The position numbers and the translations under genes were made by a program. From NCBI RefSeq assembly GCF_029541745.1, contig NZ_CP089746.1:7015559-7079558 (forward strand): a stretch of 64,000 nucleotides of DNA, written 5' to 3'. Shown piece by piece: positions 38,581-46,530 of this stretch (within the stretch, counting starts at the first letter, position 1; each line of letters begins with the position of its first letter). The notes under the pieces are model-generated. The model was not told the DNA's origin. It searched no databases and worked only from the letters and a program-made list of their open reading frames with translations. This DNA comes from Streptomyces sp. LX-29 (GTDB lineage: Bacteria; Actinomycetota; Actinomycetes; Streptomycetales; Streptomycetaceae).

Positions 38581-39963
38581 ATGGGCGGGCCCCCACCCCA
38601 CGCTTCGGACATCGAGGGCACGGTCGTCCGCAGGGGAGAACCCGACTACCACGACGTCCGGGCGGGCGAGTTGTGGAACCGGTTCACCCCGGACCGCCAC
38701 CCCGACGCCATCGTCCGCGCGGCCTCCGAGCGGGACGTGCCGCCCGCCCTCGCGTTGGCCCGCTCCCAGGGGTGGCGGGTGGCCGTCCGCGCGGGCGGGC
38801 ACAGCTGGTGCGGCTCGCCGCTGCGGGACTCCGGGCTGCTGCTCGATCTGTCCGCGCTGCGCCGCCACCACATCGACACCGCCGCCGCCTCGGCGGTGGT
38901 GCAGCCCGGGGTCGTCGGCGCGGAACTCGCCGGTGAACTCGCCACCCTGGGCCTGGCCTTCCCCACCGGCCACTGCGGCAGCGTCGCCGTCGGCGGATAC
39001 CTCCTCAGCGGCGGTCTCGGTTGGAACTCCGGCCAGTGGGGCCCGGCCTGCGCCGGGGTACGGGGCATCGACGCGGTGACCGCGGACGGCACGGTGGTGC
39101 ACTGCGACGAGAACGAGCACTCCGAGCTGTTCTGGGCGGCTCGTGGCGCCGGCCCCGGCTTCTTCGCCGTCGTCACCGCCTTCCACCTCGCCCTGCGTCC
39201 GCGGCCGGCGGCCCTCGCGACGACCTCGTACGTCTGTGGGCTGGAGGACCTCGAGACGGCGGTGCGCTGGGCCACCGACGCCGCCCGCGAGCTGCCGGCG
39301 CACGTGGAGCTCTCCTTCACACTCGCCGCCATGGATCCCACCCGCCCGCCGACGGCCGGTGGCGAGGTGGTCCTCGCCATCGTGGCCATCGCCTTCGCGG
39401 AGTCCCGGGACGGCGCCGGCCGGGCCCTCGCGCCGCTGAGCGACCACCCCGACACCGTGACGCCCGTGTCCCGGCGGATCGCCGAACCCACCACGCTCGA
39501 CGCCCTCTACGCCGCCTCGGCGCGTCTGTGGCCCGAGCACCATCGCTGCGTGGCCGACACGCTGTGGTCCGACGCGGACTACGTCACGCTCCTCTCCCGG
39601 CTCGCCGCGGCCCTCGGTCGGGCGCCCTCCGGCAGATCGCTCGTCCTGGCCCCCCTCAAGCCCGCCTCCACCGACCCGGAGCTGCTGCGGAACATGGCCT
39701 TCTCGGTCCTGGGCACCAGCTACGCGGTGCCCTACGCGATCTGGGACGACCCCGCGCGGGACGAGGCCAACGTCGACTGGCTGCGCGAGACCATGGCCGC
39801 CGTGGAGCCCCTGGGCACCGGCCACTACATCGCCGAGGCCGACCTCACCGCCGACCCCTCCCGCGCCCGGCGGTCCTTCACCCCGGAGGACTGGGACCGG
39901 CTGGGCGCGGTGCGGACGGCGTACGATCCGCACGGCGTGTTCCACCCCTACCTGTCGCCGTAG
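38581..39963 (+). CDS. BBE-type FAD-linked oxidase with predicted bicovalent flavin
   Basis: 460 residues of the PCMH/vanillyl-alcohol-oxidase flavoprotein family. His74 in RAGGHSWCG is the usual 8-alpha-histidyl-FAD residue, and Cys132 in TGHCGSVAVGGYLLSGG matches the 6-S-cysteinyl position of berberine-bridge-type enzymes, so FAD is probably held by two covalent bonds. The protein ends with a short BBE C-terminal segment (YDPHGVFHPYLSP). Relatives oxidise sugars, alcohols and many secondary-metabolite intermediates. GAGGAGG just before ATG is a strong RBS. No signal peptide is seen. It follows pieE by 189 bp on the same strand but beyond a terminator, and it is not part of the piericidin gene set I know, so its link to the pathway is open. 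Confidence 0.85.
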   Translation: MGGPPPHASDIEGTVVRRGEPDYHDVRAGELWNRFTPDRHPDAIVRAASERDVPPALALARSQGWRVAVRAGGHSWCGSPLRDSGLLLDLSALRRHHIDTAAASAVVQPGVVGAELAGELATLGLAFPTGHCGSVAVGGYLLSGGLGWNSGQWGPACAGVRGIDAVTADGTVVHCDENEHSELFWAARGAGPGFFAVVTAFHLALRPRPAALATTSYVCGLEDLETAVRWATDAARELPAHVELSFTLAAMDPTRPPTAGGEVVLAIVAIAFAESRDGAGRALAPLSDHPDTVTPVSRRIAEPTTLDALYAASARLWPEHHRCVADTLWSDADYVTLLSRLAAALGRAPSGRSLVLAPLKPASTDPELLRNMAFSVLGTSYAVPYAIWDDPARDEANVDWLRETMAAVEPLGTGHYIAEADLTADPSRARRSFTPEDWDRLGAVRTAYDPHGVFHPYLSP

Positions 39964-40088
39964 GGCGGCCGTACGCCGAGGTGCCGGTGGAGTGGTGCCG
40001 GTGCGTGGTGCCGGTGCGTGGCGCGGGTCCGCGCGGGCGGGGCTCTGCCAGGCCCGCCCGCGCGGAGTTTCGGGGATCACCCGGCGGG

Positions 40089-40460
40089 TCAGACCTCCAG
40101 ATCCGCCTCGATGCGCTTCAACTGGTGCCGCGCCATGGCCAGGTTGGCCCGCGCCTTGTCCAGCGCGAGGTAGAGGAACAGGCCGCCGCTGGGGCCCTTG
40201 AGCAGCCGGATGAGGTGGTACTGGTGCCCCAGGGTGATGAGGATGTCCTCGATCTCGTCCTTCATCCCGAGGAGCTCCATGGTGCGCACCTTGGCACGGA
40301 CGACGTCCGTGTTGCCGGCGGCGGCCACCGTCAGGTCGAGGTCCTTGCTGCCGCCCAGGGTGCCGAGCGCCATACCGCTGGCGTAGTCGACGAGGGCGAC
40401 GCCCAGGGACCCCTCGATGGAGGCCATCGCTTCTTTGAGGGCGGCTTCGGTGTTGGCCAT
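40089..40460 (-). CDS. Roadblock/LC7-like protein
   Basis: 123 residues, all alpha/beta, with no membrane segment or signal peptide. The order helix, GVALVDYASGMALGTLG strand pair, long helix, IEDILITLGHQYHLIRLL strand pair and GLFLYLALDK strand is the roadblock/LC7 plan used to bind small Ras-like GTPases or to dimerise. It aligns end to end with the protein at 41747-42235 (ALVDYASGMALGTLG against AVIDWVSGLSLGVIG; KARANLAMARHQLKRIEADL against RAEGNLALARIRLRQLAERL), so the two are paralogues. It is the last gene of a reverse-strand group of four. Function in streptomycetes is unknown beyond signalling scaffolds. Confidence 0.8.
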   Translation of the reverse strand: MANTEAALKEAMASIEGSLGVALVDYASGMALGTLGGSKDLDLTVAAAGNTDVVRAKVRTMELLGMKDEIEDILITLGHQYHLIRLLKGPSGGLFLYLALDKARANLAMARHQLKRIEADLEV

Positions 40461-40510
40461 GATGTTCGTGTGTCCTTTCGATGAGGGTCGTGACGGGTGT
40501 GACGACAGGG

Positions 40511-40903
40511 TCAGGCGTTTTCCATGCGGGTCAGGGCGCCCTCCACGAGGGCTCCGATGCGGGCGCTGGAGCGACGTGCCTCCAGGTGCAGTCGCCCGAC
40601 GTTGGTGCGCGGGCCCGCGAGGGTGGTGAGGGCGGCGGAGGATCCGGCGGCGTAGCTGGCGACGTAGCCGCTGTCGCCGCGGATCAGCAGCTCGCGGAAG
40701 TCGCCGCGGGCGGTGGCCTCGGTGAGCCGCAGCGCGACCCCGAGGGCGGCGGCCGTGAGCGCGGCCACCCCCTCGGGCTCCACGGCGGCGGTGTCCTGGG
40801 CCAGGACGAGTCCGTCGACGCTGGCCGCGAGGGCCCCGGTGAGGTGGGGCACGCGGGCCCGTAGGCCGCGCAGCTCCTCCAGGATGTCCGGCTCGGCGGT
40901 CAA
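40511..40903 (-). CDS. Roadblock/LC7 domain protein (MglB/CvnB-like), TTG start
   Basis: 130 residues. The body (LTGALAASVDGLVLAQD, a long Ala-rich helix, ELLIRGDSGYVASYAAG, LTTLAGPRTNVGRLHLEARR) is the classic roadblock/LC7 fold of MglB and the conservon protein CvnB, distinct from its two divergent neighbours. TTG at 40903 is chosen as start because AGGAGG (40910-40915 on the + strand as CCTCCT) sits 6 nt upstream and the protein then begins at the first conserved helix (TAEPDILEELRGL). The longer reading to 41008 adds an Arg-rich N-terminus without support. It lies between the PATAN gene and the last roadblock gene. Confidence 0.78.
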   Translation of the reverse strand: MTAEPDILEELRGLRARVPHLTGALAASVDGLVLAQDTAAVEPEGVAALTAAALGVALRLTEATARGDFRELLIRGDSGYVASYAAGSSAALTTLAGPRTNVGRLHLEARRSSARIGALVEGALTRMENA

Positions 40904-40982
40904 CAGCTGCCTCCTTTCGGCGCGTTGTCTCAGTGCCCGCTTCATGACGGCGCGCGACGGGCCTCGTGGGCGGACCGGGAAC

Positions 40983-41750
40983 TCACAGCTGTGCCTCCAA
41001 AGCGTCACGGAGCCGGCGAAGCAGGGCGATGTCCGGGTCGGCGGAGGGGGACGCCACCCAGGGGGGTACGGGGGGCGCGGCGCGGGCGGGCGCCACGGGG
41101 GGCGTGCGGACCAGGCCGGCGGCGGCCAACCGGCGCACGTCGACGAGGGTGTGGAAGGCCGGGCGGCCGAGCAGCCAGGCGATGGCCGTGGCGGTGCGGA
41201 CGCCGTCGGCGAGCGAGAGCACGGCGCGCTGGCGGCAGGTGACGGCGGCCGCCCGGACGTCGGTGTCGCAGGGCACCACGGGCGCGGTGTCGGCCTCCGG
41301 GCGCGGCCACAGCCGGTCCAGCAGCGCTCTGCGACGCCGGATCTCCCGCTCCACGGCGGCCACGCGTACGGGGCGCACCGGGCCGAGCCAGTGGACGGCC
41401 CCGGAGCGGAAGCGGACCGGGCCGCCGTCGGGGGAGAGGGCGAAGTAGGCGGCGTCGAACAGCGCGCTGAGGTGGCAGATCTCCAACTCGCCGCCGGCCA
41501 CCTGGCCGCTGGACACCAGGAAGCTGCCGACCCGCCGCTGCGGCCCCGCGCGGTCGACCGCCTCCTGCCAGCTCTCGGCGGGGAGTCGGCCGCCGTGGGT
41601 GAGCAACACGTCGATGCCGGGGGCGGCGGGGCTCTCGGCGTGCACCACCTCGCCGTCGACGAGGTAGACGACGCCCGAGTCGGCCAGCAGGGCGCCGGTG
41701 GCCCGTTCGGCCGCCAGATCCGTGAGCGTGGTCAGCGCCGAGGCGGTCAT
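40983..41750 (-). CDS. PATAN (DUF4388)-like domain protein
   Basis: 255 residues. The N-terminal half (ATGALLADSGVVYLVDGEVVHAESPAA, then GIDVLLTHGGRLPAESWQEAV) follows the PATAN/DUF4388 pattern of bacterial signalling proteins, where the strand pair and helices couple roadblock/GTPase modules to other outputs. The C-terminal half contains a winged-helix-like segment (LADGVRTATAIAWLLGRPAFHTL). ATG 41750 overlaps the stop of the upstream roadblock gene (ATGA), so the pair is translationally coupled. No catalytic motif was recognised; an adaptor role in the roadblock group is inferred from context. Confidence 0.7.
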   Translation of the reverse strand: MTASALTTLTDLAAERATGALLADSGVVYLVDGEVVHAESPAAPGIDVLLTHGGRLPAESWQEAVDRAGPQRRVGSFLVSSGQVAGGELEICHLSALFDAAYFALSPDGGPVRFRSGAVHWLGPVRPVRVAAVEREIRRRRALLDRLWPRPEADTAPVVPCDTDVRAAAVTCRQRAVLSLADGVRTATAIAWLLGRPAFHTLVDVRRLAAAGLVRTPPVAPARAAPPVPPWVASPSADPDIALLRRLRDALEAQL

Positions 41751-42235
41751 GACAGCACCAGCCGTTCGGCCAGTTGGCGCAGCCGGATGCGGGCGAGAGC
41801 GAGGTTGCCCTCGGCGCGGTCCAGCCAGAGGGCCAGGAAGACACTGCTGTCGAACGTGGTCTGTACGAAGCACGATAAGTGGTAGCCGTCGCGGGTGGTG
41901 ACGATGATGTCCTCGACGGGAAGGCCCTTGGCCGCGCCGCCGGTCCCGGCGCCCGACCCGGCACCGCTCGCGGCACCCGTCCCGGTACCGGCCGCGGCCG
42001 GATCCCCGGAGCGGGAACCGGAGCCGGCCCCGGCCGCGTCCTCGAGCGCGTAGATGGTGGACTCGGCCGCCATACGGGCCAGTTCGGCGCTCTCCGCAGC
42101 GCTGGCCTCGTGGTCGCCGTTGGGGCAGTGGCCGATCACGCCGAGGGAGAGGCCGCTGACCCAGTCGATCACCGCGGCGCCGCGCGCTCCCGGCAGAGCC
42201 ATGGCTTCCAGCAGGCACTCGTCGATCCCGGGCAC
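41747..42235 (-). CDS. Roadblock/LC7-like protein with low-complexity insert
   Basis: 162 residues from GTG 42235 (GGAAGGA upstream); an earlier GTG at 42253 is possible. The fold matches the 123-residue roadblock protein at the other end of this operon, but a Gly/Ala/Ser/Thr-rich loop of about 40 residues is inserted between the two halves (around residues 65-105), then VEDIIVTTRDGYHLSCFVQ resumes the sheet. It is the first gene of the reverse-strand group and faces the exporter gene across a 342-bp gap. Unlike conservons, no histidine kinase, DUF742 or GTPase gene is adjacent. Confidence 0.75.
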   Translation of the reverse strand: MPGIDECLLEAMALPGARGAAVIDWVSGLSLGVIGHCPNGDHEASAAESAELARMAAESTIYALEDAAGAGSGSRSGDPAAAGTGTGAASGAGSGAGTGGAAKGLPVEDIIVTTRDGYHLSCFVQTTFDSSVFLALWLDRAEGNLALARIRLRQLAERLVLS

Positions 42236-42577
42236 GCGGCTTCCTTCCCTCACTGGGTCACACGCTCATACGGGGGTTCATCGCACGCTCGCGCGGGCGG
42301 CCGAGCGGGTGACGAAGAGGTTACGCAACGTGCCGTGAACTGTGAGAGCTTTTGGCAATTTCCTGTGGAACATGCGATGAGCTGTCCTGAAATCGGCTAT
42401 ACAGGTCGGTTGCAACCTCGCCGCACCGGGACATACCTCTCGTTGTTTCGGCCATCGGCGGACCCGCGTCGAGATCATCCGCTTGACTTGAACCTTGGTT
42501 CATGTTGGAGCCTCTTGGCACACGGCGGACGCACCGGACCGCCGCTCCGCCACCCACTACGAAGCCGAGGTCCCGTC
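42236..42577. promoter_or_regulatory. Divergent control region with TGAACC-TT-GGTTCA operator-like repeat
   Basis: 342 bp without a gene between the roadblock operon and the MFS exporter. It is markedly AT-richer than its surroundings (about 42330-42510), as expected for promoters. TGAACC (42489-42494) and GGTTCA (42497-42502) form a tight inverted repeat directly after TTGACT (42483-42488), a good -35 candidate for the exporter. An operator overlapping the promoter of a drug exporter is typical of MerR, MarR or PadR control, but no such regulator gene lies in the window. The -10 element is not clear. Confidence 0.45.
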
Positions 42578-44140
42578 ATGTCCCCGATACGGAAACGCTC
42601 CAGCGACACACCGACGTCCTCGCCGAAGCTCGCCGCGCTCGCCACCGTGGTCATCCTCGGCTCGATCATGTCGGTGCTCGACGTGACCGTGGTGAACGTC
42701 GCCATGCACCCGCTGGCCGAGCACTTCGACGCCTCGCTCGCCACCATCCAGTGGGTGGCCTCCGGATACTCGCTGGCCCTCGCCTCGGTGATCCCCGTGA
42801 CGGCCTGGGCGATCCGGCGCTTCGGCACCAAGCGCGTCTACATGACGGCGCTGCTGCTCTTCGTCAGCGGTTCGTTGGCCGCCGGACTGGCCTGGTCGAC
42901 CGAGTCCCTGGTGGCCTTCCGGGTGCTCCAGGGGCTGGGCGGCGGCATGATCATGCCGACCGGCATGACGATCATGATGCGGGCCGGCACCCCGGAGACC
43001 ATGGGCCGCATCATGAGCATCCTGGGCATCCCGATCCTCATCGGGCCGCTCGCCGGGCCGGTGTTGGGCGGCTGGCTGGTGGACTCCTTCTCCTGGCGCT
43101 GGATGTTCACCATCAACGTGCCCATCGGCCTCCTCGCGTTCGTCCTGGCCGCCCGCGTCTTCCCGCGCTCGGCCGGCGCCTCCGGCCAGCGACTCGACGT
43201 GCCCGGTCTGCTGATGCTCTCCCCGGGCCTGGCCGGATCCATCTACGGTCTCTCCACCGGCGCCGAGCGCCGTGACTTCTCCTCGCTCGACGTGCTGCTT
43301 CCGGCGGTCCTGGGCGTCGCGCTGATGGTGGGCTTCGTGCTCCGCGCCCGCACCTCCGCCCATCCGCTGATCGACCTGCGGCTCTACCGCCGCCGGGCCT
43401 TCGCCGCCGGCGCCGCCACCATGGCCCTGTTCGTCGTCGGCTACTTCGGCAGCATGCTGCTGCTCCCGATGTACTTCCAGGTCGTCCGGGGCGAGAGCGT
43501 CACCGCCTCCGGTCTGCTGGGCGCCCCGCTGGCGCTCGCCGCCGGCATCACCATGCAGTTCTCCGGCCGGCTCTCGGACCGGGTCTCCCCGCGCAAGCTC
43601 ATCACCTCGGGCATCGTCCTGGCGGCGTTCGGCATGGCGCTCTTCGCCGGGCAGTTGACCGACACCACCCCGTACTGGCGGATCGGGCTGGCGCTCTTCG
43701 TCATGGGCGTCGGCGTCGGGATGACCATCATGCCCACCATGGCCGCCGCCACCCGCGGCCTCACCGGCGAGGAGGCCCCCTCGGCCTCCACCACGCTCCA
43801 GATCACCTCCCAGATGGGGGCCTCGATCGGGATGGCGTTCTTCTCGGTGCTCCTCTCGGTCAACGGCGATGGCGGCAGCACCGCCCCCACCCACGCCGAG
43901 CCCTTCGCCGACACCTACTTCTGGGCGGTGGCCCTCATGCTCGCCGCGGTCGTCCCCGCCCTCCGGCTCCCGCTGCGCCGCCCCGCCGCGGTCCGGCCCC
44001 AGGACCAGGGCAACGAGGCCGACCAGGTCGACCAGGGCGCTCAGGCCCAGGGCGCTCAGGCCCAGGACCCGAACGCCGCGGAGCCCGGGACCGGAGCGCG
44101 GGCCGGCGGCGAGGAGCGGGTGCCGGCGCACCACGCCTGA
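42578..44140 (+). CDS. MFS multidrug exporter, DHA2 (14-TM, EmrB/QacA-like)
   Basis: 520 residues with the DHA2 hallmarks: motif D1 region LDVTVVNVAMHPLAEHF in the first helix, WVASGYSLALASVIP, motif A-like RRFGTKRVY, and GGGMIMPTGM followed by motif C-like GPLAGPVLGGWLVDSFSWRWMF. Fourteen membrane segments are expected. The C-terminal cytoplasmic tail is Gln/Asp/Ala-rich and contains two perfect 15-bp copies (44036-44065). ATG 42578 follows GAGG by 7 nt; the much longer open frame upstream is not coding. It may export a drug-like compound, including the cluster product, but it lies 4 kb past the tailoring genes with unrelated genes between. Confidence 0.88.
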   Translation: MSPIRKRSSDTPTSSPKLAALATVVILGSIMSVLDVTVVNVAMHPLAEHFDASLATIQWVASGYSLALASVIPVTAWAIRRFGTKRVYMTALLLFVSGSLAAGLAWSTESLVAFRVLQGLGGGMIMPTGMTIMMRAGTPETMGRIMSILGIPILIGPLAGPVLGGWLVDSFSWRWMFTINVPIGLLAFVLAARVFPRSAGASGQRLDVPGLLMLSPGLAGSIYGLSTGAERRDFSSLDVLLPAVLGVALMVGFVLRARTSAHPLIDLRLYRRRAFAAGAATMALFVVGYFGSMLLLPMYFQVVRGESVTASGLLGAPLALAAGITMQFSGRLSDRVSPRKLITSGIVLAAFGMALFAGQLTDTTPYWRIGLALFVMGVGVGMTIMPTMAAATRGLTGEEAPSASTTLQITSQMGASIGMAFFSVLLSVNGDGGSTAPTHAEPFADTYFWAVALMLAAVVPALRLPLRRPAAVRPQDQGNEADQVDQGAQAQGAQAQDPNAAEPGTGARAGGEERVPAHHA

Positions 44141-44165
44141 CCTCGCGGAGCCACGTCCTCCGCGA

Positions 44166-44197
44166 GCGGGCCCCGGGCCTTCTGGCCCGGGGCCCGC
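44166..44197. terminator. Bidirectional terminator between MFS and VOC genes
   Basis: Perfect 14-bp inverted repeat GCGGGCCCCGGGCC / GGCCCGGGGCCCGC with loop TTCT, placed between two converging genes (stops at 44140 and 44205). Confidence 0.85.
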
Positions 44198-44204
44198 GCC
44201 GTCG

Positions 44205-44678
44205 TCAGCGCCCCTCGTAGGCGTCCTCCGCCGCCTTGATATCGATCTTCCCCATGCCCAACATGGCCCTGGTCACCCGAGCCACCTTCGCCGGGTCCGG
44301 GTCGCTCATCAGCTCCGTCAGCCTGCTCGGGACGATCTGCCAGGACACCCCGAACCTGTCCTTCAGCCAACCACAGGGGCCCGGCTCACCACCCTCGGTG
44401 AGCCGGGCCCACAACTCGTCCACCTCCTCCTGGGACGCGCAGTCCACGGAGAGCGAGAGGGCCTCGTTGAACGTGAACTCCGGGCCCCCGTTCAGCGCCT
44501 GGAACTCCTGCCCGGCCAGTTCGAAGACGATCAGCATGACCATCCCCGACTCCCGCGGCCCGGCCTCGCCGAACCGCTGCACGTCCACCACCCGGGAGTC
44601 GGGGAAGATGGACGTGTAGTGGGCCACCGCCTCCTCGGCCTGGGTGTCGAACCACAGACATGGCGTGATCTTCTGCAT
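44205..44678 (-). CDS. PhnB-like VOC (glyoxalase/3-demethylubiquinone-9 methyltransferase fold) protein
   Basis: 157 residues of the PhnB group of the vicinal oxygen chelate superfamily: KITPCLWFDTQAEEAVAHY at the start, a central SLSVDCASQEEVDELWARL helix and CGWLKDRFGVSWQIVP, the family end signature. Enzyme activity of this group is mostly unassigned. ATG 44678 is preceded by GGAGG. It diverges from the IclR regulator across 145 bp, which suggests control by that protein. Confidence 0.85.
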   Translation of the reverse strand: MQKITPCLWFDTQAEEAVAHYTSIFPDSRVVDVQRFGEAGPRESGMVMLIVFELAGQEFQALNGGPEFTFNEALSLSVDCASQEEVDELWARLTEGGEPGPCGWLKDRFGVSWQIVPSRLTELMSDPDPAKVARVTRAMLGMGKIDIKAAEDAYEGR

Positions 44679-44823
44679 GACGGTCCTCCGTGCTCGTGCG
44701 GATCGCGGCTCGTCGGGATCGGACCGCTGTCTGTTCAGACCGGTCCGGCCGCCGGAACTCATCGCGATGTGATGTGCTGGTGCCGCCACGTCCGCCGGAC
44801 GGAGCCCCCGGAAGGAGCCCCTC

Positions 44824-45585
44824 ATCACCCCCGACGCCACTCCCGCCACGCCCAGCGCGGGTCCGCAGTCGGTCGACCGCGCCCTGGAGCTGCTGGACGT
44901 GATCGCCGAGGCGCCGGACCCGGTCAGCGCCAAGGCGCTCGCCCGGCGCGCCGGCTGCGCGCTGTCGACCGTGTACCACCTCCTCGGCCCGCTCACCGCC
45001 CGTGGCCTGGTGGTGCGCACCTCGGCCGGCTACGCGCTCGGTCACCGCATCCCCACCCTTCACCAGGACTTCCAGCGCCAGCTGCACCTGGGCCGGGACA
45101 CGCGTGAGGTGTTGCTCCGACTGCGGGACGCGACCGGGGCGCAGGCGTACTTCAGCACCTTCCGGGACGGCGGGATCGCCATCGTGGACAGCACCGCCGC
45201 GCACGCCGACCGCCCCACGCCCTTCGTCGTCGGCCCGGAGTCCCGCGCCCACGCCACCGCCCACGGCAAGGCGCTCCTCGCGGCGCTGCCGCGCGCCGTG
45301 CGTCAGCGCTATCTCACCGAGCACGGGCTGCCGCCGCTCACCGAGCACACCATCACCAGCCGCGACCGCTTCGAGGCCGAGCTCCGCCGGGTCCGGCGCG
45401 GCGGTGTCGCCGTGTCGGTGGCCGAGTCCGACACCGGCTACGCCTGTCTCGCCGTGCCGCTCCCCACCCCGGGACTCCCCGGCCAGGCGCGGGCCCTCTC
45501 GGTATCCCTTCCCGCCAGCGCGTACCAGCGTCACCACGCGCGCCTGGTCCAGGTGCTGACCCGCGCGGCCCGGGACGTCCACTGA
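44824..45585 (+). CDS. IclR-family transcriptional regulator, apparent ATC start
   Basis: Winged-helix domain (SVDRALELLDVIAE, then SAKALARRAGCALSTVYHLL as recognition region) followed by the IclR effector-binding domain (AHATAHGKALLAALP; GVAVSVAESDTGYACLAVPL). The conserved first helix extends upstream of the first conventional start (GTG 44899) in an open frame bounded by TGA at 44770. No ATG, GTG or TTG exists in that stretch, but GAAGGAG (44811-44817) stands 6 nt before ATC 44824, giving about 253 residues. If only GTG 44899 is used, the protein has 228 residues and lacks part of helix 1. Probable target: the divergent VOC gene. Confidence 0.78.
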   Translation: MTPDATPATPSAGPQSVDRALELLDVIAEAPDPVSAKALARRAGCALSTVYHLLGPLTARGLVVRTSAGYALGHRIPTLHQDFQRQLHLGRDTREVLLRLRDATGAQAYFSTFRDGGIAIVDSTAAHADRPTPFVVGPESRAHATAHGKALLAALPRAVRQRYLTEHGLPPLTEHTITSRDRFEAELRRVRRGGVAVSVAESDTGYACLAVPLPTPGLPGQARALSVSLPASAYQRHHARLVQVLTRAARDVH

Positions 45586-45642
45586 GGCTCCGGGCGCACC
45601 CGGTGGGCGAAGGCCCGCGCCGGAGCGCGGGCCGACCGCACG

Positions 45643-46530
45643 TCAGCCGTCGAGAACGGCGATCTCGATCTCGCGGAGGCGCTCCCGGTCCGCGATGACG
45701 TCGATCTCGGTGATCCGACCGTCCGTGATCGTGAAGTCGAGCACGAGGGCGAGTCGGCCGAGCGGCGCCATGGCGAGTCCGACGGCGCCGTCGAGCAGCG
45801 CGAGTCCGGTGAACCGGGCCCGCCCCGTGGCGGCCATCGCCCCCTTGGCCACGGTGTGCGCGCCGAGGATGACGAGGGGCTCCGGGGTGGGCACGACCGA
45901 CGGGTCGGCCCGGAGCACCACATCGGGGTGGAGCAGCGAGACCAGCGCCTCGAAGTCCCCGCCGCGGGTCGCGGCCAGAAAGGCGTCGACCACCCGCCGT
46001 CGCAGCGTCAGGTCGGCGTCGGGCGCCGGGGCGGCCCCCTTGACCCGGCGTCGGGCGCGGCTGGCCAACTGCCGGGCGGCCGCCGGCGAGCGCTCCAGCA
46101 TCGGGCCGATCTCGTCGAACGGCACGGCGAACATGTCGTGCAGCACGAAGGCGAGCCGCTCGGCCGGCGAGAGCATGTCGAGGACCACCAGCAGTGCCAC
46201 GCCGACCGAGTCGGCCAGCAACGCCTCCTGCTCGGGGTCGACGCCCTCCTCGCGGCCGCCGTCCGCGCCGGGCTCGTGGGTCGGCTCCAGGGGATCCTCA
46301 CGCCGGGACTGACGGCTGCGCAGCAGGTTGAGACAGACCCGTGCCACCACCGTCGTCAGCCACCCGGCGAGGTTCTCCACCTCGTCGGTGTCGGCGCGAC
46401 TGGCGCGCAACCAGGCGTCCTGGACGGCGTCTTCGGCCTCGCTGAGGGAGCCGAGCATGCGGTAGGCCACCGCCCGCAGCCGGGGCCGGTGCTCCTCGAA
46501 CCGCTCCGCGAGCCATTCGCGCTCGTCCAC
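45643..46530 (-). CDS. ECF sigma factor with SnoaL-like C-terminal domain (SigJ/ECF41-like)
   Basis: 295 residues. Region 2 (RLRAVAYRMLGSLSEAEDAVQDAWLR) and region 4 (LSPAERLAFVLHDMFAVPFDEIGPMLERSPAAARQLASRARRR, recognition helix included) are clear, joined by an acidic linker of about 25 residues. The C-terminal 110 residues form a SnoaL-like NTF2-fold domain, which in this ECF class takes the place of an anti-sigma factor and modulates core binding. No COE-type partner (carboxymuconolactone decarboxylase, oxidoreductase or epimerase) is adjacent, which is usual for ECF41. GTG 46530 is the start, with GGAAGGA upstream. Confidence 0.87.
   Translation of the reverse strand: MDEREWLAERFEEHRPRLRAVAYRMLGSLSEAEDAVQDAWLRASRADTDEVENLAGWLTTVVARVCLNLLRSRQSRREDPLEPTHEPGADGGREEGVDPEQEALLADSVGVALLVVLDMLSPAERLAFVLHDMFAVPFDEIGPMLERSPAAARQLASRARRRVKGAAPAPDADLTLRRRVVDAFLAATRGGDFEALVSLLHPDVVLRADPSVVPTPEPLVILGAHTVAKGAMAATGRARFTGLALLDGAVGLAMAPLGRLALVLDFTITDGRITEIDVIADRERLREIEIAVLDG

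Noticed and set aside
40089..42235. Conservon (cvn) operon
   Set aside because: No CvnA-type histidine kinase, DUF742 or GTPase gene is present.
41879..42577. Upstream extension of the exporter reading frame
   Set aside because: It runs antisense through the roadblock gene and the AT-rich promoter; the exporter starts at ATG 42578 behind GAGG.
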